From JAXGZG01 sp040771825 (GTDB lineage: Bacteria > Bacillota > Sulfobacillia > Fermentithermobacillales > Fermentithermobacillaceae), in assembly GCA_040771825.1 (NCBI GenBank), contig JAXGZG010000001.1, forward strand, positions 434,001 to 498,000: a stretch of DNA of 64,000 nt, in the 5' to 3' direction. Under the pieces are notes generated by a model. That model had not been told where the DNA came from, did not search any database, and saw only the letters and a program-made list of their open reading frames with translations. Position numbers and translations under genes: made by a program. This document shows positions 36,625 to 45,490 of this stretch, one piece after another (the first letter of the stretch is position 1; each line of letters begins with the position of its first letter).

Positions 36625-37842
36625 TTAACCTGTAACCCTCTTGCCGCCCAGGAACACTGATTCCACGTTCTTGACCGACCTGATGTCATCGAATGGCCGT
36701 CCCCGAATAACCAAGGCATCCGCAAAACGTCCCGGAAGGAGAGAGCCGACTCGGTCGGATATCCTAAGAGCCTTTGCCGGCAATGAAGTGGCGCTCATAA
36801 TGGCATCTATGGGTTCCATGCCTGCGTGTTCCACGAGCGTCACGAGCCCTTGGGCGTAACCGCCGAAACGGTAAAAGCGCCATCCTTCATCCGAACCTGC
36901 CAGTATCGGCACTCCCATCTCGTAAAGCCGGTGGGCGGTTTCGGCGACAAATCTGTATTGGTTCGCCCGGGCGCGGACCACTGCAGGGTTCGCGTGCGGA
37001 TCTTTTTCCAGCCATTCTTGTGAACGGCGCATGACCTCAAGTGTAGGATCCCAGAACACTTGCCGATCGGCCGCCAACTTGGCGAGATCCAGGTCCCAGG
37101 CCGTGGTCGTTTCTGATTCCATGAACATACCGTGGGCGATCACATCGAACCCGCACTCCAGAGCGAGTTGTATCGTCGAGGTAGAACAGCAATGAGCGAT
37201 ACTGGGCTTTCCCGCATCCCTGGAAACGGCTACGATCATTGAGAGCTCGTCTCTGGTGAACTGGGGTTTGTAGGTTTCCGTCCCGAGAGTTCCTCCTCCG
37301 CTCGCCATCACCTTGAGAAAATTCGCCCCTTTTCCAACTAGCCTGGCCGCCAAGGATCTGACTTCGCTTATGCATTGAGTCTCGCCATTCATGAGCCAGC
37401 AGTGTCCGCGTTTGGAGGTTATCGGCTGTCCGCACAGGACGAGTCGGGGTCCGGTGACGATGCCTTGTTGGACGGCCCGTCGCAAGGTAAACGACACATC
37501 GTTTCTGGCGCCAGCGTCGGCCAGGGTGGTGACGCCTGATGCCAGGGAACGGAGAGCGTTCTCGTGAGCACTAAGCAACAGCATCTCTTCCTCAACCTGT
37601 AGTGCGTCTTCGATAAGAGGCCCGGTTCCAGGCATTATCAAGTGTGAATGGGAATTGACAAAGCCTGGCAGGAGGGTGCACCCAGGGTATTGCTCGACTT
37701 CAATGCCGGGGTATTTGGCCTTAAGGTCAGACGATTGGACTATTGCTTCTACCTTATCGCCTGTCACTACCACAGCCGAGTCTGCAATTGGTTGTTTCTC
37801 CTGTCCGTCAAGGACCCAACTTGCTGCGATGGCTTTTTTCAA
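36625..37842 (-). CDS. Metal-dependent amidohydrolase (COG1228-like)
   Basis: 405 residues. Motifs in family order: TLLPGFVNSHSHLIMPG (HxH metal pair), NFLKVMASGGGTLGTE (Lys region), GKPSIAHCCSTSTI (His), FDVIAHGMFM (His) and PILAGSDEGW (catalytic Asp), closing with GSLLPGRFADALVIRGRP. It is distantly related to the amidohydrolase at 31.1 kb. The order of metal ligands is intact, so it should be active, on a cyclic amide or dipeptide-like substrate that I cannot specify. It is transcribed toward the shared terminator with pntB. Confidence 0.85.
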   Translation of the reverse strand: MKKAIAASWVLDGQEKQPIADSAVVVTGDKVEAIVQSSDLKAKYPGIEVEQYPGCTLLPGFVNSHSHLIMPGTGPLIEDALQVEEEMLLLSAHENALRSLASGVTTLADAGARNDVSFTLRRAVQQGIVTGPRLVLCGQPITSKRGHCWLMNGETQCISEVRSLAARLVGKGANFLKVMASGGGTLGTETYKPQFTRDELSMIVAVSRDAGKPSIAHCCSTSTIQLALECGFDVIAHGMFMESETTTAWDLDLAKLAADRQVFWDPTLEVMRRSQEWLEKDPHANPAVVRARANQYRFVAETAHRLYEMGVPILAGSDEGWRFYRFGGYAQGLVTLVEHAGMEPIDAIMSATSLPAKALRISDRVGSLLPGRFADALVIRGRPFDDIRSVKNVESVFLGGKRVTG

Positions 37843-38029
37843 AGACTGGTGCCTCCTTGTGGTGACTTCATATCACGGATCTCATCTTGGCGAATTCCGC
37901 CGGGAGAAGATGTGCAGACATTCTACAAAAGGCAGGGCAAAACCTTTGTATCAACTAAGTAGGAGTTCATCACGGAGTTGGAGAATTCCCCAGTAAGCGT
38001 TTTCCGTTTTCAACCGGGAGAGTGAGCGT

Positions 38030-39169
38030 ATGCAGTATCGGAAGTTCGGGAAGCATCATGTGCAGGTTTCTGCCCTTGGTTTCGGGCTCATGCGACTGCC
38101 CGTTCTAGGGGATGACTCTTCAAAGATCGACGAAGGAAAGACAGCGGAGATGGTTGACTACGCCATCAGTCAGGGCGTCAACTACTTCGACACGGCTTTC
38201 AACTACCATCGCGGACAAAGCGAGGTGGTTGTGGGCAAGATCCTTAAGAAGGGCTACCGAGATCGCGTCTACCTGGCCACCAAGTGTCCCACCTGGCTTA
38301 TTGAGACCGCTCAAGATTACGACAAGTACCTGGATACCCAGTTCGAGAAGCTTCAGACTGATCACTTCGACATGTACCTTCTCCATAGCCTTGACAAGAA
38401 ACGGTGGGCGACACTGGTCAATACGGGAGTGTTTGAGTTTCTGGATAGGGCCAAGTCTGATGGCAGGATCAGGTTCGCGGGCTTTTCATTTCACGATGAT
38501 GTATCCACCTTCAAGACTATCGTGGACTCATATGACTGGGACCACTGTCAGATTCAGTACAATTACATGGATGAGGAGTTCCAAGCTGGCACCGAAGGGC
38601 TCAAATACGCAAGCGGAAAAGGCTTGGCGGTTATCGTCATGGAGCCTCTAAGGGGCGGGAGGCTTGCTCAGGGACTTCTTCCCGAGGCCCAAGAGGTCTG
38701 GGATAAGGCGTCCACGCCTAGAAAGCCTGCAGATTGGGGCTTGCGCTGGGTATGGAATCATCCTGAGGTATGCGTCGCCCTAAGCGGTATGGGTGAAATG
38801 TCTCAGGTGGTTGAGAACGTGAACACGGCCCGTTCGGCTCTGCCCAACTCTCTGACTGCTCAGGAATTGAGCCTTTACCAAGAGATCAAGGGCATATATC
38901 GTAGTCGGATCAAGGTTGGGTGCACAGGGTGCGAGTACTGTCTGCCTTGTCCCCAAAACATAAACATTCCCGAATGGTTTCAGGCCTACAACAATGCCTG
39001 CATGTTTGGCACGCTTTCGTCCTTGGCTGAGGCTTATGAGAGGATAAAGGCCGATCTGGGGGACCCCGCGGGCTGTGTGGAGTGCGGGCAATGTGAGGCT
39101 GCATGTCCCCAGGCCTTGACTATTAGGGATCATCTCAAGGACTTGCTCAAGAGCCTTCAGCAAGGTTAG
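38030..39169 (+). CDS. Aldo/keto reductase with C-terminal 4Fe-4S cluster domain (COG1453)
   Basis: 379 residues. The TIM barrel begins MQYRKFGKHHVQVSALGFGLMRLP and shows the catalytic tetrad regions: Asp in YFDTAFNYH (with Tyr), Lys in YLATKCP and His in YLLHSLD. The last ~90 residues carry two cysteine clusters, CTGCEYCLPCP and CVECGQCEAACPQ, for 4Fe-4S centres. Such ferredoxin-fused reductases are common in anaerobes and may use ferredoxin as well as NAD(P)H. A GGGAGAG precedes ATG 38030, and a strong terminator follows, so it is a single-gene unit. Confidence 0.93.
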   Translation: MQYRKFGKHHVQVSALGFGLMRLPVLGDDSSKIDEGKTAEMVDYAISQGVNYFDTAFNYHRGQSEVVVGKILKKGYRDRVYLATKCPTWLIETAQDYDKYLDTQFEKLQTDHFDMYLLHSLDKKRWATLVNTGVFEFLDRAKSDGRIRFAGFSFHDDVSTFKTIVDSYDWDHCQIQYNYMDEEFQAGTEGLKYASGKGLAVIVMEPLRGGRLAQGLLPEAQEVWDKASTPRKPADWGLRWVWNHPEVCVALSGMGEMSQVVENVNTARSALPNSLTAQELSLYQEIKGIYRSRIKVGCTGCEYCLPCPQNINIPEWFQAYNNACMFGTLSSLAEAYERIKADLGDPAGCVECGQCEAACPQALTIRDHLKDLLKSLQQG

Positions 39170-39192
39170 CGAATATGGATAGCAGACGTAAT

Positions 39193-39230
39193 GGCAGGGC
39201 AGGACTTGTGTTCCGCCCTGCCGGTTTTTT
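39193..39230 (+). terminator. Rho-independent terminator after the aldo/keto reductase
   Basis: GGCAGGGC (39193-39200) pairs with GCCCTGCC (39215-39222), and GGTTTTTT follows directly. It is oriented for the plus-strand reductase gene, 24 bases past its stop. Confidence 0.92.
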
Positions 39231-39249
39231 CGGGGGGCCATCGCCTGGG

Positions 39250-40092
39250 TTACATCCCTGCCACCATCATGTTCTGGGGCACTCTGAGGCCAGGCTCTGA
39301 GGCATAGAGTCTGTGAACTTCCTGGGAATCTTCCACAAGAGCTTTGGCCATGTTGTCCAGAAGCCTGTAGTCGGTTTGTGTCAGATCCTGCATTGGCGTG
39401 TTCATGGAGCCCCACACATCCCAAGGGAGCATTTCGGCATCGTTTAGGGCCGCTAGTTCCCGAAGCAGGTTGCCTCGTATGAACCAGAGTCCGTACATGT
39501 CCAGGATTCCGAATTTGTTCGGGTCTTGCCGGCCACTGCGGCAAAGAAGCCATGCGTCTGATGCCGGAACGAACTTGCCTTTGGGCATATCTTCTGGGTC
39601 GAAGTCGATTCTCAAGACCTTCCGCTGCAGTCCATCCAGCTGGGCGTCTACCGAAACCCACCGGGAGCCGTTCCAGTACTCGGTAATCCAGTGGTCTTCG
39701 AAATGGTCGGGAAGGAAGTACCCGCCAAAACCGCATCTTGCCCTGGCCGGAATTCCTTTATATCTGAGCATTGAGCAAAGCGTGACGGAGAAATCTCGGC
39801 AGTTTCCCATGAACCGTTTCTCAAACGGGCGCTTTGCAGTCAGTGGGGAAGAGTCAATGTCCAAAGTAACGTCGAGAATTCTGGACACAGTGCGGGCCTG
39901 AACGTGGGTTTCTTGCTCACCATTGGGGGCCGCCCCATATCTTTGGGCCCAGAACACGTGGAGGAACAGTCCCTGAACTACCCTCACGAGTTCCGGGACT
40001 GTGTTGGGAAGAGTCTCGTAGGCGTATCTGTACTCCTCCGGATCGGTGATACGGGTCTGGTTTGCGAATCGCGAAACAACCTGAGAAACCAT
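39250..40092 (-). CDS. Transglutaminase-like (papain-fold) protein
   Basis: 280 residues from ATG 40092 (AAGGAG seven bases upstream; the frame extends to 40161). The transglutaminase-core triad is visible: Cys in FMGNCRDFSVTLCSML (about residue 97), His in DHWITEYW and Asp in WVSVDAQLD. The region RYKGIPARARCGFGGYF is the standard bridge between them. There is no signal peptide, so it is probably cytoplasmic. Bacterial members are mostly peptidases or amidases rather than cross-linking enzymes. The substrate is unknown. It is convergent with the reductase gene. Confidence 0.85.
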   Translation of the reverse strand: MVSQVVSRFANQTRITDPEEYRYAYETLPNTVPELVRVVQGLFLHVFWAQRYGAAPNGEQETHVQARTVSRILDVTLDIDSSPLTAKRPFEKRFMGNCRDFSVTLCSMLRYKGIPARARCGFGGYFLPDHFEDHWITEYWNGSRWVSVDAQLDGLQRKVLRIDFDPEDMPKGKFVPASDAWLLCRSGRQDPNKFGILDMYGLWFIRGNLLRELAALNDAEMLPWDVWGSMNTPMQDLTQTDYRLLDNMAKALVEDSQEVHRLYASEPGLRVPQNMMVAGM

Positions 40093-40340
40093 AAATGCGC
40101 TCCTTTCTTGCTGCCGGCGTGACTTGGCGTTGAGAGTTGTTGAAAACATGATTTCTTCCATGGGTGGGGCAGATCCTTTTAGTTCCCAACGTCAAGCAGC
40201 AGACTATTACGTTTGCGAATTGGTCAATCTAGAAGATCACTGAAGGATCTTCGGGCCGGAACGTTGAATAGCTACGTGCTCTGTTGCGCTTGCCCCGCGG
40301 ATAGGGATATATGGAGACAGCTAGAGACGGAGGTTGGCAA

Positions 40341-41240
40341 ATGGATACAATACGGGTCTTGGTCGTAGGTTACGGAAACGTAGGCAGAGAGGCAGCAGTG
40401 TGTGTGCGTCAGGCTCCTGATATGGAAGTGGCGGGAATCGCCGATATCCAGAAGATTGATGGGGATGTTGGTTGCCCGGTAGTGAAGGAAATCCAGGAGA
40501 TAGAGGCGCTTGGGCAAGTGGACGTTGCCATACTGGCCATTCCGTCTCGCGCCGTTCCTTGTGTTGCTCCAAGTTATTTGCAGAAGGGCATTAACACCGT
40601 TGATTGTTACGATATCCACGGCGATTCAGTGATGGGCCTTAGAAGAGATCTCCACCGATACGCACTAGAAAGTGGCAGAGTCGCCATAGTCTCATCGGGG
40701 TGGGATCCAGGGACCACCTCGGTGGCACGCATACTGTTCAAGGCCATGGCGCCTCGCGGGCTTACGTACACCAACTACGGGCCGGGAATGAGCATGGGGC
40801 ACACTGTGGCCGCTAAAGCAGTCTCGGGCGTGAAGTCTGCGTTGTCCATGACCATACCCAAAGGGTCGGGGCAACACAGGCGCGATGTATACGTTGAACT
40901 CGAAGATGGCGTCGAGTTTCCCGAGGTGGCAAAAGCCATAATGGAGGACGCGTATTTTGCCAAAGATGAGACTCACGTGACCCAAGTGCCCAGCGTCATG
41001 GAGTTGGAGACTACGAGACACGGGGTCTTGCTACAGCGGTACGGCGGTTCAGGCTCGGCTCAGAATCAGGAATTGGAGCTTCGGCTAGGGGTGACGAATC
41101 CTTCTCTTACGGCTCAGATAATGGTGGCTGCTGCCAGGGCTTCCACTCGTCTCGGACCGGGAGCGTACACCCTAGGGGAGATTCCTCCCATCTTGCTTCT
41201 GGCCGGTGACAGGGAGGACCTTCTGAAGCAGTTGATCTAG
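40341..41240 (+). CDS. ddh: meso-Diaminopimelate dehydrogenase
   Basis: 299 residues from ATG 40341 (GGAGG seven bases upstream). The N-terminal Rossmann motif VLVVGYGNVGREA begins at residue ~6. Family-specific segments follow: NTVDCYDIHGDS, SSGWDPGTTSVAR, NYGPGMSMGHTVAAKAVSGV and GAYTLGEIPP. The enzyme reductively aminates tetrahydrodipicolinate with NADPH to give meso-DAP in one step for lysine and peptidoglycan. The length is slightly below the C. glutamicum enzyme (about 320). Its convergent neighbour is an L,D-transpeptidase, which acts on meso-DAP in the wall. Confidence 0.9.
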   Translation: MDTIRVLVVGYGNVGREAAVCVRQAPDMEVAGIADIQKIDGDVGCPVVKEIQEIEALGQVDVAILAIPSRAVPCVAPSYLQKGINTVDCYDIHGDSVMGLRRDLHRYALESGRVAIVSSGWDPGTTSVARILFKAMAPRGLTYTNYGPGMSMGHTVAAKAVSGVKSALSMTIPKGSGQHRRDVYVELEDGVEFPEVAKAIMEDAYFAKDETHVTQVPSVMELETTRHGVLLQRYGGSGSAQNQELELRLGVTNPSLTAQIMVAAARASTRLGPGAYTLGEIPPILLLAGDREDLLKQLI

Positions 41241-41249
41241 CAGTTGGAT

Positions 41250-41909
41250 TCATTCGTGAATGATTACCTTGGTTTCCGTAGGAATATTGTCGTATATCCA
41301 TTTGGCGTCCTCAACAGGGAGACGCACACATCCGTGTGATGCCGGAGTGCCTAACTTGGCTTCTTCCTCCGGGATAATTTCTTTGTTGGCGTCCATGGCA
41401 ACCGAGTGGAATAGGTAGATTCCCCAATCCTTAAAGGAGACCCAGTACTTGGCTCCCTGCTTATACTTGTCATTGTAGAACCATGTGCCACGGTTTTGGA
41501 TCTTGAACTCACCAAGTGGTGTCTCCTTACCCTCGATCCCGGTGGAACAGACCATGTCTTTGACCACTTCGTCGCCGCTTGTGATCTTGACCCGCTGGGC
41601 GGTGACATCTACGTCTATCACATAAGTATCTTTGGTGACGGAGTCTTCTTGATCCGGCGTCTCCTTAGGTCCTTCTGCTTCATCAGTCTCTCCGGTCTCA
41701 GGACTGTCGGTGGGATCGACAGGGCTGATATCAGGCTCTTCGCCTGGTTCATCAGACAGGTTTCCTTGGCCATGGTCCCTTTGTAACCAACTAAAGGAGG
41801 GCATCCATTTGGCAAGAGCATCTTCTGCGGCTTTCTTGCCTACGCAGGCCCCTAGCGCAACGCCTAACAACAGAATGAGCATACCAATGGCAACTAGCCT
41901 GCGAGACAT
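41250..41909 (-). CDS. L,D-transpeptidase (YkuD domain) with lipoprotein-like N-terminus
   Basis: 219 residues from ATG 41909 (GGAGG six bases upstream). An N-terminal hydrophobic stretch ends in LGAC, a lipobox. A low-complexity Glu/Asp/Pro/Thr linker (about residues 50-95) leads to the YkuD domain, with strand VTAQRVKITSG, GEFKIQNRG and the catalytic motif ASHGCVRLP (His and Cys). It would be surface-anchored and form 3-3 cross-links or attach proteins to peptidoglycan. It is convergent with ddh, only nine bases apart. Confidence 0.92.
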   Translation of the reverse strand: MSRRLVAIGMLILLLGVALGACVGKKAAEDALAKWMPSFSWLQRDHGQGNLSDEPGEEPDISPVDPTDSPETGETDEAEGPKETPDQEDSVTKDTYVIDVDVTAQRVKITSGDEVVKDMVCSTGIEGKETPLGEFKIQNRGTWFYNDKYKQGAKYWVSFKDWGIYLFHSVAMDANKEIIPEEEAKLGTPASHGCVRLPVEDAKWIYDNIPTETKVIIHE

Positions 41910-41981
41910 GATGCACCTCCGGGTTTCATGGCGAACCATGGTTCATTTTAGTCCATGATTATGTAACGGTCAAAGGCGAAA

Positions 41982-41990
41982 GCGGGGGCG
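41982..41990. repeat. Target-site duplication, left copy (GCGGGGGCG)
   Basis: Nine bases identical to 43553-43561 flank the complete insertion sequence. They mark the insertion site and fix the element boundaries. Confidence 0.85.
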
Positions 41991-43552
41991 ATCGTGTCAA
42001 CCTACTGTAGGAACAGAGACTTGACCCCACCATTGATCGTGACGGTGTCACCAAATACTGGAATGACTAATGGACATAAGGAACTGGCGTAGCGGTGTGA
42101 CCCTTCCTTCGATTACGGGGAGGTTGCTGGTCACCTCTCCAGCTACGCGTCTTAACACCTCACGTTCGGAGGAGACAACTTCGGATAGCACCTTCAGCGG
42201 GCCTAGATCCCGGCGATGCTGCTCCAGGTACTTGGCTCTAATCTCCACTTTGTTGGCTTTAAGCGCTCGCATCCTGGCCATTTGGTCAACGCCGGTCTTG
42301 CTCCACCCCATAGGACGACTCGACAGCCGAGCCGACAGGATGTGGCTCACATGGCCCTCGGCGCTCACTCCCAGTTCTGCCTCGGGGTAGAGGCGATAAG
42401 CCATAACTCCATCCCAGTTGTTGCGGATGTACCGCCGGCAATCTTGAGCCATCTTGACTTGATTCGGGGTTTCGCCCAATACGGCAGCCTCCTTTAGAAG
42501 GCGTTCCACCGTAACCCTGTCCCCGACCCTGATGGCTTTCCAGGCATCCCTGTATTCCTGGCTATCCCTCCCCAACACGCCTAACAGGCGTTTGTTTAGG
42601 TGAAACTTGTCCAGGACGAAAACACTCTTGGGCAGTATTTTAAGCCCAGTCTTAATCCAGGAGGCACCATCACCACATACATAGATTCTTTTTAGGGATC
42701 CCATGTCGTAATGCTCTTCTATGTAGTTAAGCACCCAAAGCCATAACTCTTCAGTCTCACTGTAAAGTCCAGAAAAATAATGCGGAACCTTCAATCTTCG
42801 CCTTTGATCCTTCTCCTTGCCTTCGTGCACGTAAACCAGCATCGGCATGTAGGTTCTGCCATTTTGCCCTGCTACATGGTCTTCATCGGCTTCCACATAC
42901 AAAGACTCGCACTGCCGTTTTTCGAGTCTCCCCATGATGGCCTGCTCTTCCAGGTTGAACCGACGGATCGCTTTCATGACCGTTTGACCGCTTACACGTG
43001 CTTCCGGGGCTGCCCCACTGGGCTTCTCCCCGCTTTTTCGGTAAGGTAACTCGCTAGAGGCCTCCACTACTTCCGCCGCCAAAGCCAAATCTATCCTGGC
43101 GTGCGGCCCGTACCCGGCTTTCCTGTCAACCAGGTGCGCACATTCACCTGTTTTAGCGTGCTTAAAGTACGTTCGTTTGTACTCGACCTTCCCGAACGGC
43201 GTCAAAATGCTCTTTTCGTCTTCCCGCCTTTGGATTCTCCACCCCGATCGTTCTTCCCGACACTCAACAAGACGCTGGTCCTCAGCCTCTAGCACCGACT
43301 TGCAGACTTCCCGCCCAAGCCCATTTAATTGCTCCCTAAGACCTTCCTGAAAACTAACGTAGTCCAGCCCCTTTTCCATGGCATCCAAAACGTTCTCCAC
43401 AATCCCGTGAAACTTAGCCCACATTTGCTGTACAATCTTCATGAGACCTCACCTTTCGAGTGGCAACACTCGCCCAACCAGGCGGTGGGGTCTCTTTCGT
43501 TATCTAGCAGCCATTCTCCTCTAAAAACTCCTACAGTAAAGTTACACTAACA
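41991..43552 (-). mobile_element. Complete ISLre2-family insertion sequence with target-site duplication
   Basis: The element is about 1.56 kb with imperfect terminal inverted repeats: left ATCGTGTCAACCTACTGTAG, right (complement) TGTTAGTGTAACTTTACTGT. It contains one transposase gene on the minus strand. The flanking GCGGGGGCG at 41982-41990 and 43553-43561 is a 9-base direct repeat, the duplication length usual for ISLre2; the base before it (A) also matches. It inserted between the L,D-transpeptidase promoter region and the PH-like/zinc-ribbon cluster. The left 1,081 bases match the truncated copy at 16660-17740. Confidence 0.93.
42048..43442 (-). CDS. ISLre2 family transposase, intact
   Basis: 464 residues, the normal length for the family (UPF0236). 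It starts MKIVQQMWAKFHGIVENVL, preceded by AGGTGAGGTC. Features include the zinc-finger-like CAHLVDRKAGY region, the EADEDHV acidic motif, YVCGDGASWIK with an Asp, and DKFHLNK. A DDE-type RNase H-like mechanism is thought to apply to the family. The gene is uninterrupted, so the element may still be active and could act in trans on the truncated copy's surviving end. Confidence 0.93.
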   Translation of the reverse strand: MKIVQQMWAKFHGIVENVLDAMEKGLDYVSFQEGLREQLNGLGREVCKSVLEAEDQRLVECREERSGWRIQRREDEKSILTPFGKVEYKRTYFKHAKTGECAHLVDRKAGYGPHARIDLALAAEVVEASSELPYRKSGEKPSGAAPEARVSGQTVMKAIRRFNLEEQAIMGRLEKRQCESLYVEADEDHVAGQNGRTYMPMLVYVHEGKEKDQRRRLKVPHYFSGLYSETEELWLWVLNYIEEHYDMGSLKRIYVCGDGASWIKTGLKILPKSVFVLDKFHLNKRLLGVLGRDSQEYRDAWKAIRVGDRVTVERLLKEAAVLGETPNQVKMAQDCRRYIRNNWDGVMAYRLYPEAELGVSAEGHVSHILSARLSSRPMGWSKTGVDQMARMRALKANKVEIRAKYLEQHRRDLGPLKVLSEVVSSEREVLRRVAGEVTSNLPVIEGRVTPLRQFLMSISHSSIW

Positions 43553-43561
43553 GCGGGGGCG
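43553..43561. repeat. Target-site duplication, right copy (GCGGGGGCG)
   Basis: This is the partner of 41982-41990 on the other side of the insertion sequence. Confidence 0.85.
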
Positions 43562-43734
43562 GGACAAAGTTGCCGCGGGTAGCCCGGGCGGAGCCCGCAG
43601 TTGGTTACGGGGGGCCGATACAGGGTCTTTGCGTGAGCTAGAGGAGTCTTAACCTGTTGCAGAGAATCTTCTCCTGGCAGTGGTCTACTGTTGTGGGCAG
43701 TTTCGGTGACTGTGTAAGGACGCACTGAAAAGAG

Positions 43735-45132
43735 GTGGCCCGGTTGTCGTCAGACCAAGATGGCACTGTGGTGTTGCGGTGTTCTTTGCGGTACCGGCTG
43801 GCCATGGGATCTGCCGGTGAAAGCAGTGCCGGCGCTGTGGGTGTCACACAAGCCCAAGGAGCCGCCGAAGGAAGGCTTCTTCAGGACACCTTCGAAGTCT
43901 GGCCAACCTTTGGGGAGCCCTTGAGCGCTTCATACCGGGAAATCGCCGAAATCGAAGAGGGTGATTACCGGTTCAAAGTTGTTTTGCGGGACGGCCAGAT
44001 AATCGAATGCGCTGAGATTGGGTACCAGTACGAGGATTTTCTAGAAAACTTGATTCGCTTGCGCAACGAGCTAAGACTCAGTGACATGTTAATGGACGAG
44101 TCGGTGATTGTTCCGGGAATATCCGGACATTTTCTGGAACGCGGCCCGACGCCGGGCCGTTCAGGCGAAGGTTTAGTCCGCCTCTACGAGACCGCTCTCG
44201 TGGTAATCCCCCGTACCTCTGATCCCGTGAGGATCCCCTACAGTTTCATATCCCAAGTGTCTGAACCCGATTACGCTTTGCAGGTAGACACTGAGTTCGG
44301 GCCATCCTATGTGTTCAGCCAAATGGGGGAAGGCCTTGACCTCCTCAAGCGAAGCCTATCCAAAGCTTCAACCGATCTGGCCGCCCGGGCGCTGTCTATT
44401 TGTCGAGAGATACTCCCTAACGCCCCTGCAAAGACCCTGTGGTCATTGGCGCGTTTCATGAGGGAAGGCAAAGCCGCTAGAAGGCGCGATATTTCTACGT
44501 TATCCACGGGCTTTTGGAGCCAACTAGAGAAGCGTCTGGTTTTGGCCGGGCTTTCGGACTCATATGACTATCTGAAGTCACTTTCTATGGAAGACGAGAT
44601 GTGCATAGGGTTCAAGCGGGGACTCATATCGGGGCAGGAAGATGCTTACGTGTGGTTTCTAGCCCCCATTGCAGGAGATACGAAGCGAGGTGGCAACGCT
44701 TTGGCCATGGAGGCTACTTCGGGCCAGGGCAGCGGGAGGGCCACCTACTTCTTCCGCGTTATGAGCCGGGGCGAGTTTGCATGTGCCGGCAAGGATCGTT
44801 TTCTTGAGGAAGCCCGTTGGGCGATCGAGATGGTAAACCGCAGCATGATTGACATAAACTTCAGACGGGAACCTATCTACCTGCCCTATGACCGTCTTCT
44901 GGAACCCAAGTACGCCAGGTACCTTTCGGCTCTGGACCTCTTGCCGTCCCTCGGGGTGTTGCGGAGCCTTTTCATAGGTAGAGTAGCACATGTCTCTCCC
45001 GAGCAATGGAAGAAGGACGTTGGTGAGCTTCTGGCCTTCAACGTTAGGGCCACAGGCGACGAAGAGAAGTGGAAACGGTCCAAAGGTAGTCTTGTTGATG
45101 AGTGTGACGAATTTGAAGATGAGATTGAGTAG
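43735..45132 (+). CDS. Hypothetical protein, possible tandem PH-like domains
   Basis: 465 residues; I do not recognise the family. Two beta-rich segments, about residues 45-110 (LQDTFEVWPTFGEPLSASYREI...VVLRDGQIIE) and 130-210 (GLVRLYETALVVIPRTSDPVRIPYSFISQV), look like related PH-type modules. A helical and mixed C-terminal part (~220-465) follows and ends in an acidic tail DECDEFEDEIE. There is no signal peptide or membrane helix. GTG 43735 overlaps a GAGG; TTG 43744, eight bases later, is the likelier start. Two zinc-ribbon genes follow at once, so the three probably form one unit. The IS lies about 180 bases upstream and may have displaced its promoter. Confidence 0.7.
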   Translation: MARLSSDQDGTVVLRCSLRYRLAMGSAGESSAGAVGVTQAQGAAEGRLLQDTFEVWPTFGEPLSASYREIAEIEEGDYRFKVVLRDGQIIECAEIGYQYEDFLENLIRLRNELRLSDMLMDESVIVPGISGHFLERGPTPGRSGEGLVRLYETALVVIPRTSDPVRIPYSFISQVSEPDYALQVDTEFGPSYVFSQMGEGLDLLKRSLSKASTDLAARALSICREILPNAPAKTLWSLARFMREGKAARRRDISTLSTGFWSQLEKRLVLAGLSDSYDYLKSLSMEDEMCIGFKRGLISGQEDAYVWFLAPIAGDTKRGGNALAMEATSGQGSGRATYFFRVMSRGEFACAGKDRFLEEARWAIEMVNRSMIDINFRREPIYLPYDRLLEPKYARYLSALDLLPSLGVLRSLFIGRVAHVSPEQWKKDVGELLAFNVRATGDEEKWKRSKGSLVDECDEFEDEIE

Positions 45133-45143
45133 GAGGAATGAGT

Positions 45144-45437
45144 ATGCCTGGGTACATGCACCCTTGTCGTTACTGCGGAGCACTTGTGCCGCCGGATGCC
45201 AACGTGTGTCCCGCATGCGGCAAGACGAACCCCGCTGGGCCACTACGGTGTCCACAGTGCCGTAGCCCCATCAGGAAAGCGTGGGTTGCCTGCAGCCACT
45301 GTGGCCTGAGCCTTACTATACTCTGTCCGTCGTGTGGAAAGAGCACGTTTTTCGGGGATCACTGCGACCATTGCGGGGCTAGATTGGTGCCGCCGGCCGA
45401 TCCCCAATCGGATTCGCGCTCCGCTGGGCGCAAGTGA
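45144..45437 (+). CDS. Double zinc-ribbon protein
   Basis: 97 residues from ATG 45144 (AGGAGG seven bases upstream). Paired CxxC knuckles occur: CRYCG with CPACG, CPQC with CSHCG, and CPSCG with CDHCG, making three rubredoxin-like ribbons. There is no other domain. Zinc ribbons of this kind mediate protein or nucleic-acid contacts. The gene starts 11 bases after the PH-like gene and precedes another zinc-ribbon gene, so the partners probably act together. The process is unknown. Confidence 0.8.
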   Translation: MPGYMHPCRYCGALVPPDANVCPACGKTNPAGPLRCPQCRSPIRKAWVACSHCGLSLTILCPSCGKSTFFGDHCDHCGARLVPPADPQSDSRSAGRK

Positions 45438-45490
45438 CGCGCAAGTGGCGCCTTGAGCACTCAAGTGAAGACTCTGGAGGAGGGATATAA

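Noticed and set aside
38780..39736. Minus-strand 318-residue open frame over the aldo/keto reductase and its terminator
   Set aside because: It covers two real genes and a strong terminator and has an Arg/Pro-rich composition typical of antisense frames.
44659..45255. Minus-strand 198-residue open frame
   Set aside because: It overlaps the ends and starts of the PH-like and zinc-ribbon genes, which have good start signals and recognisable motifs.
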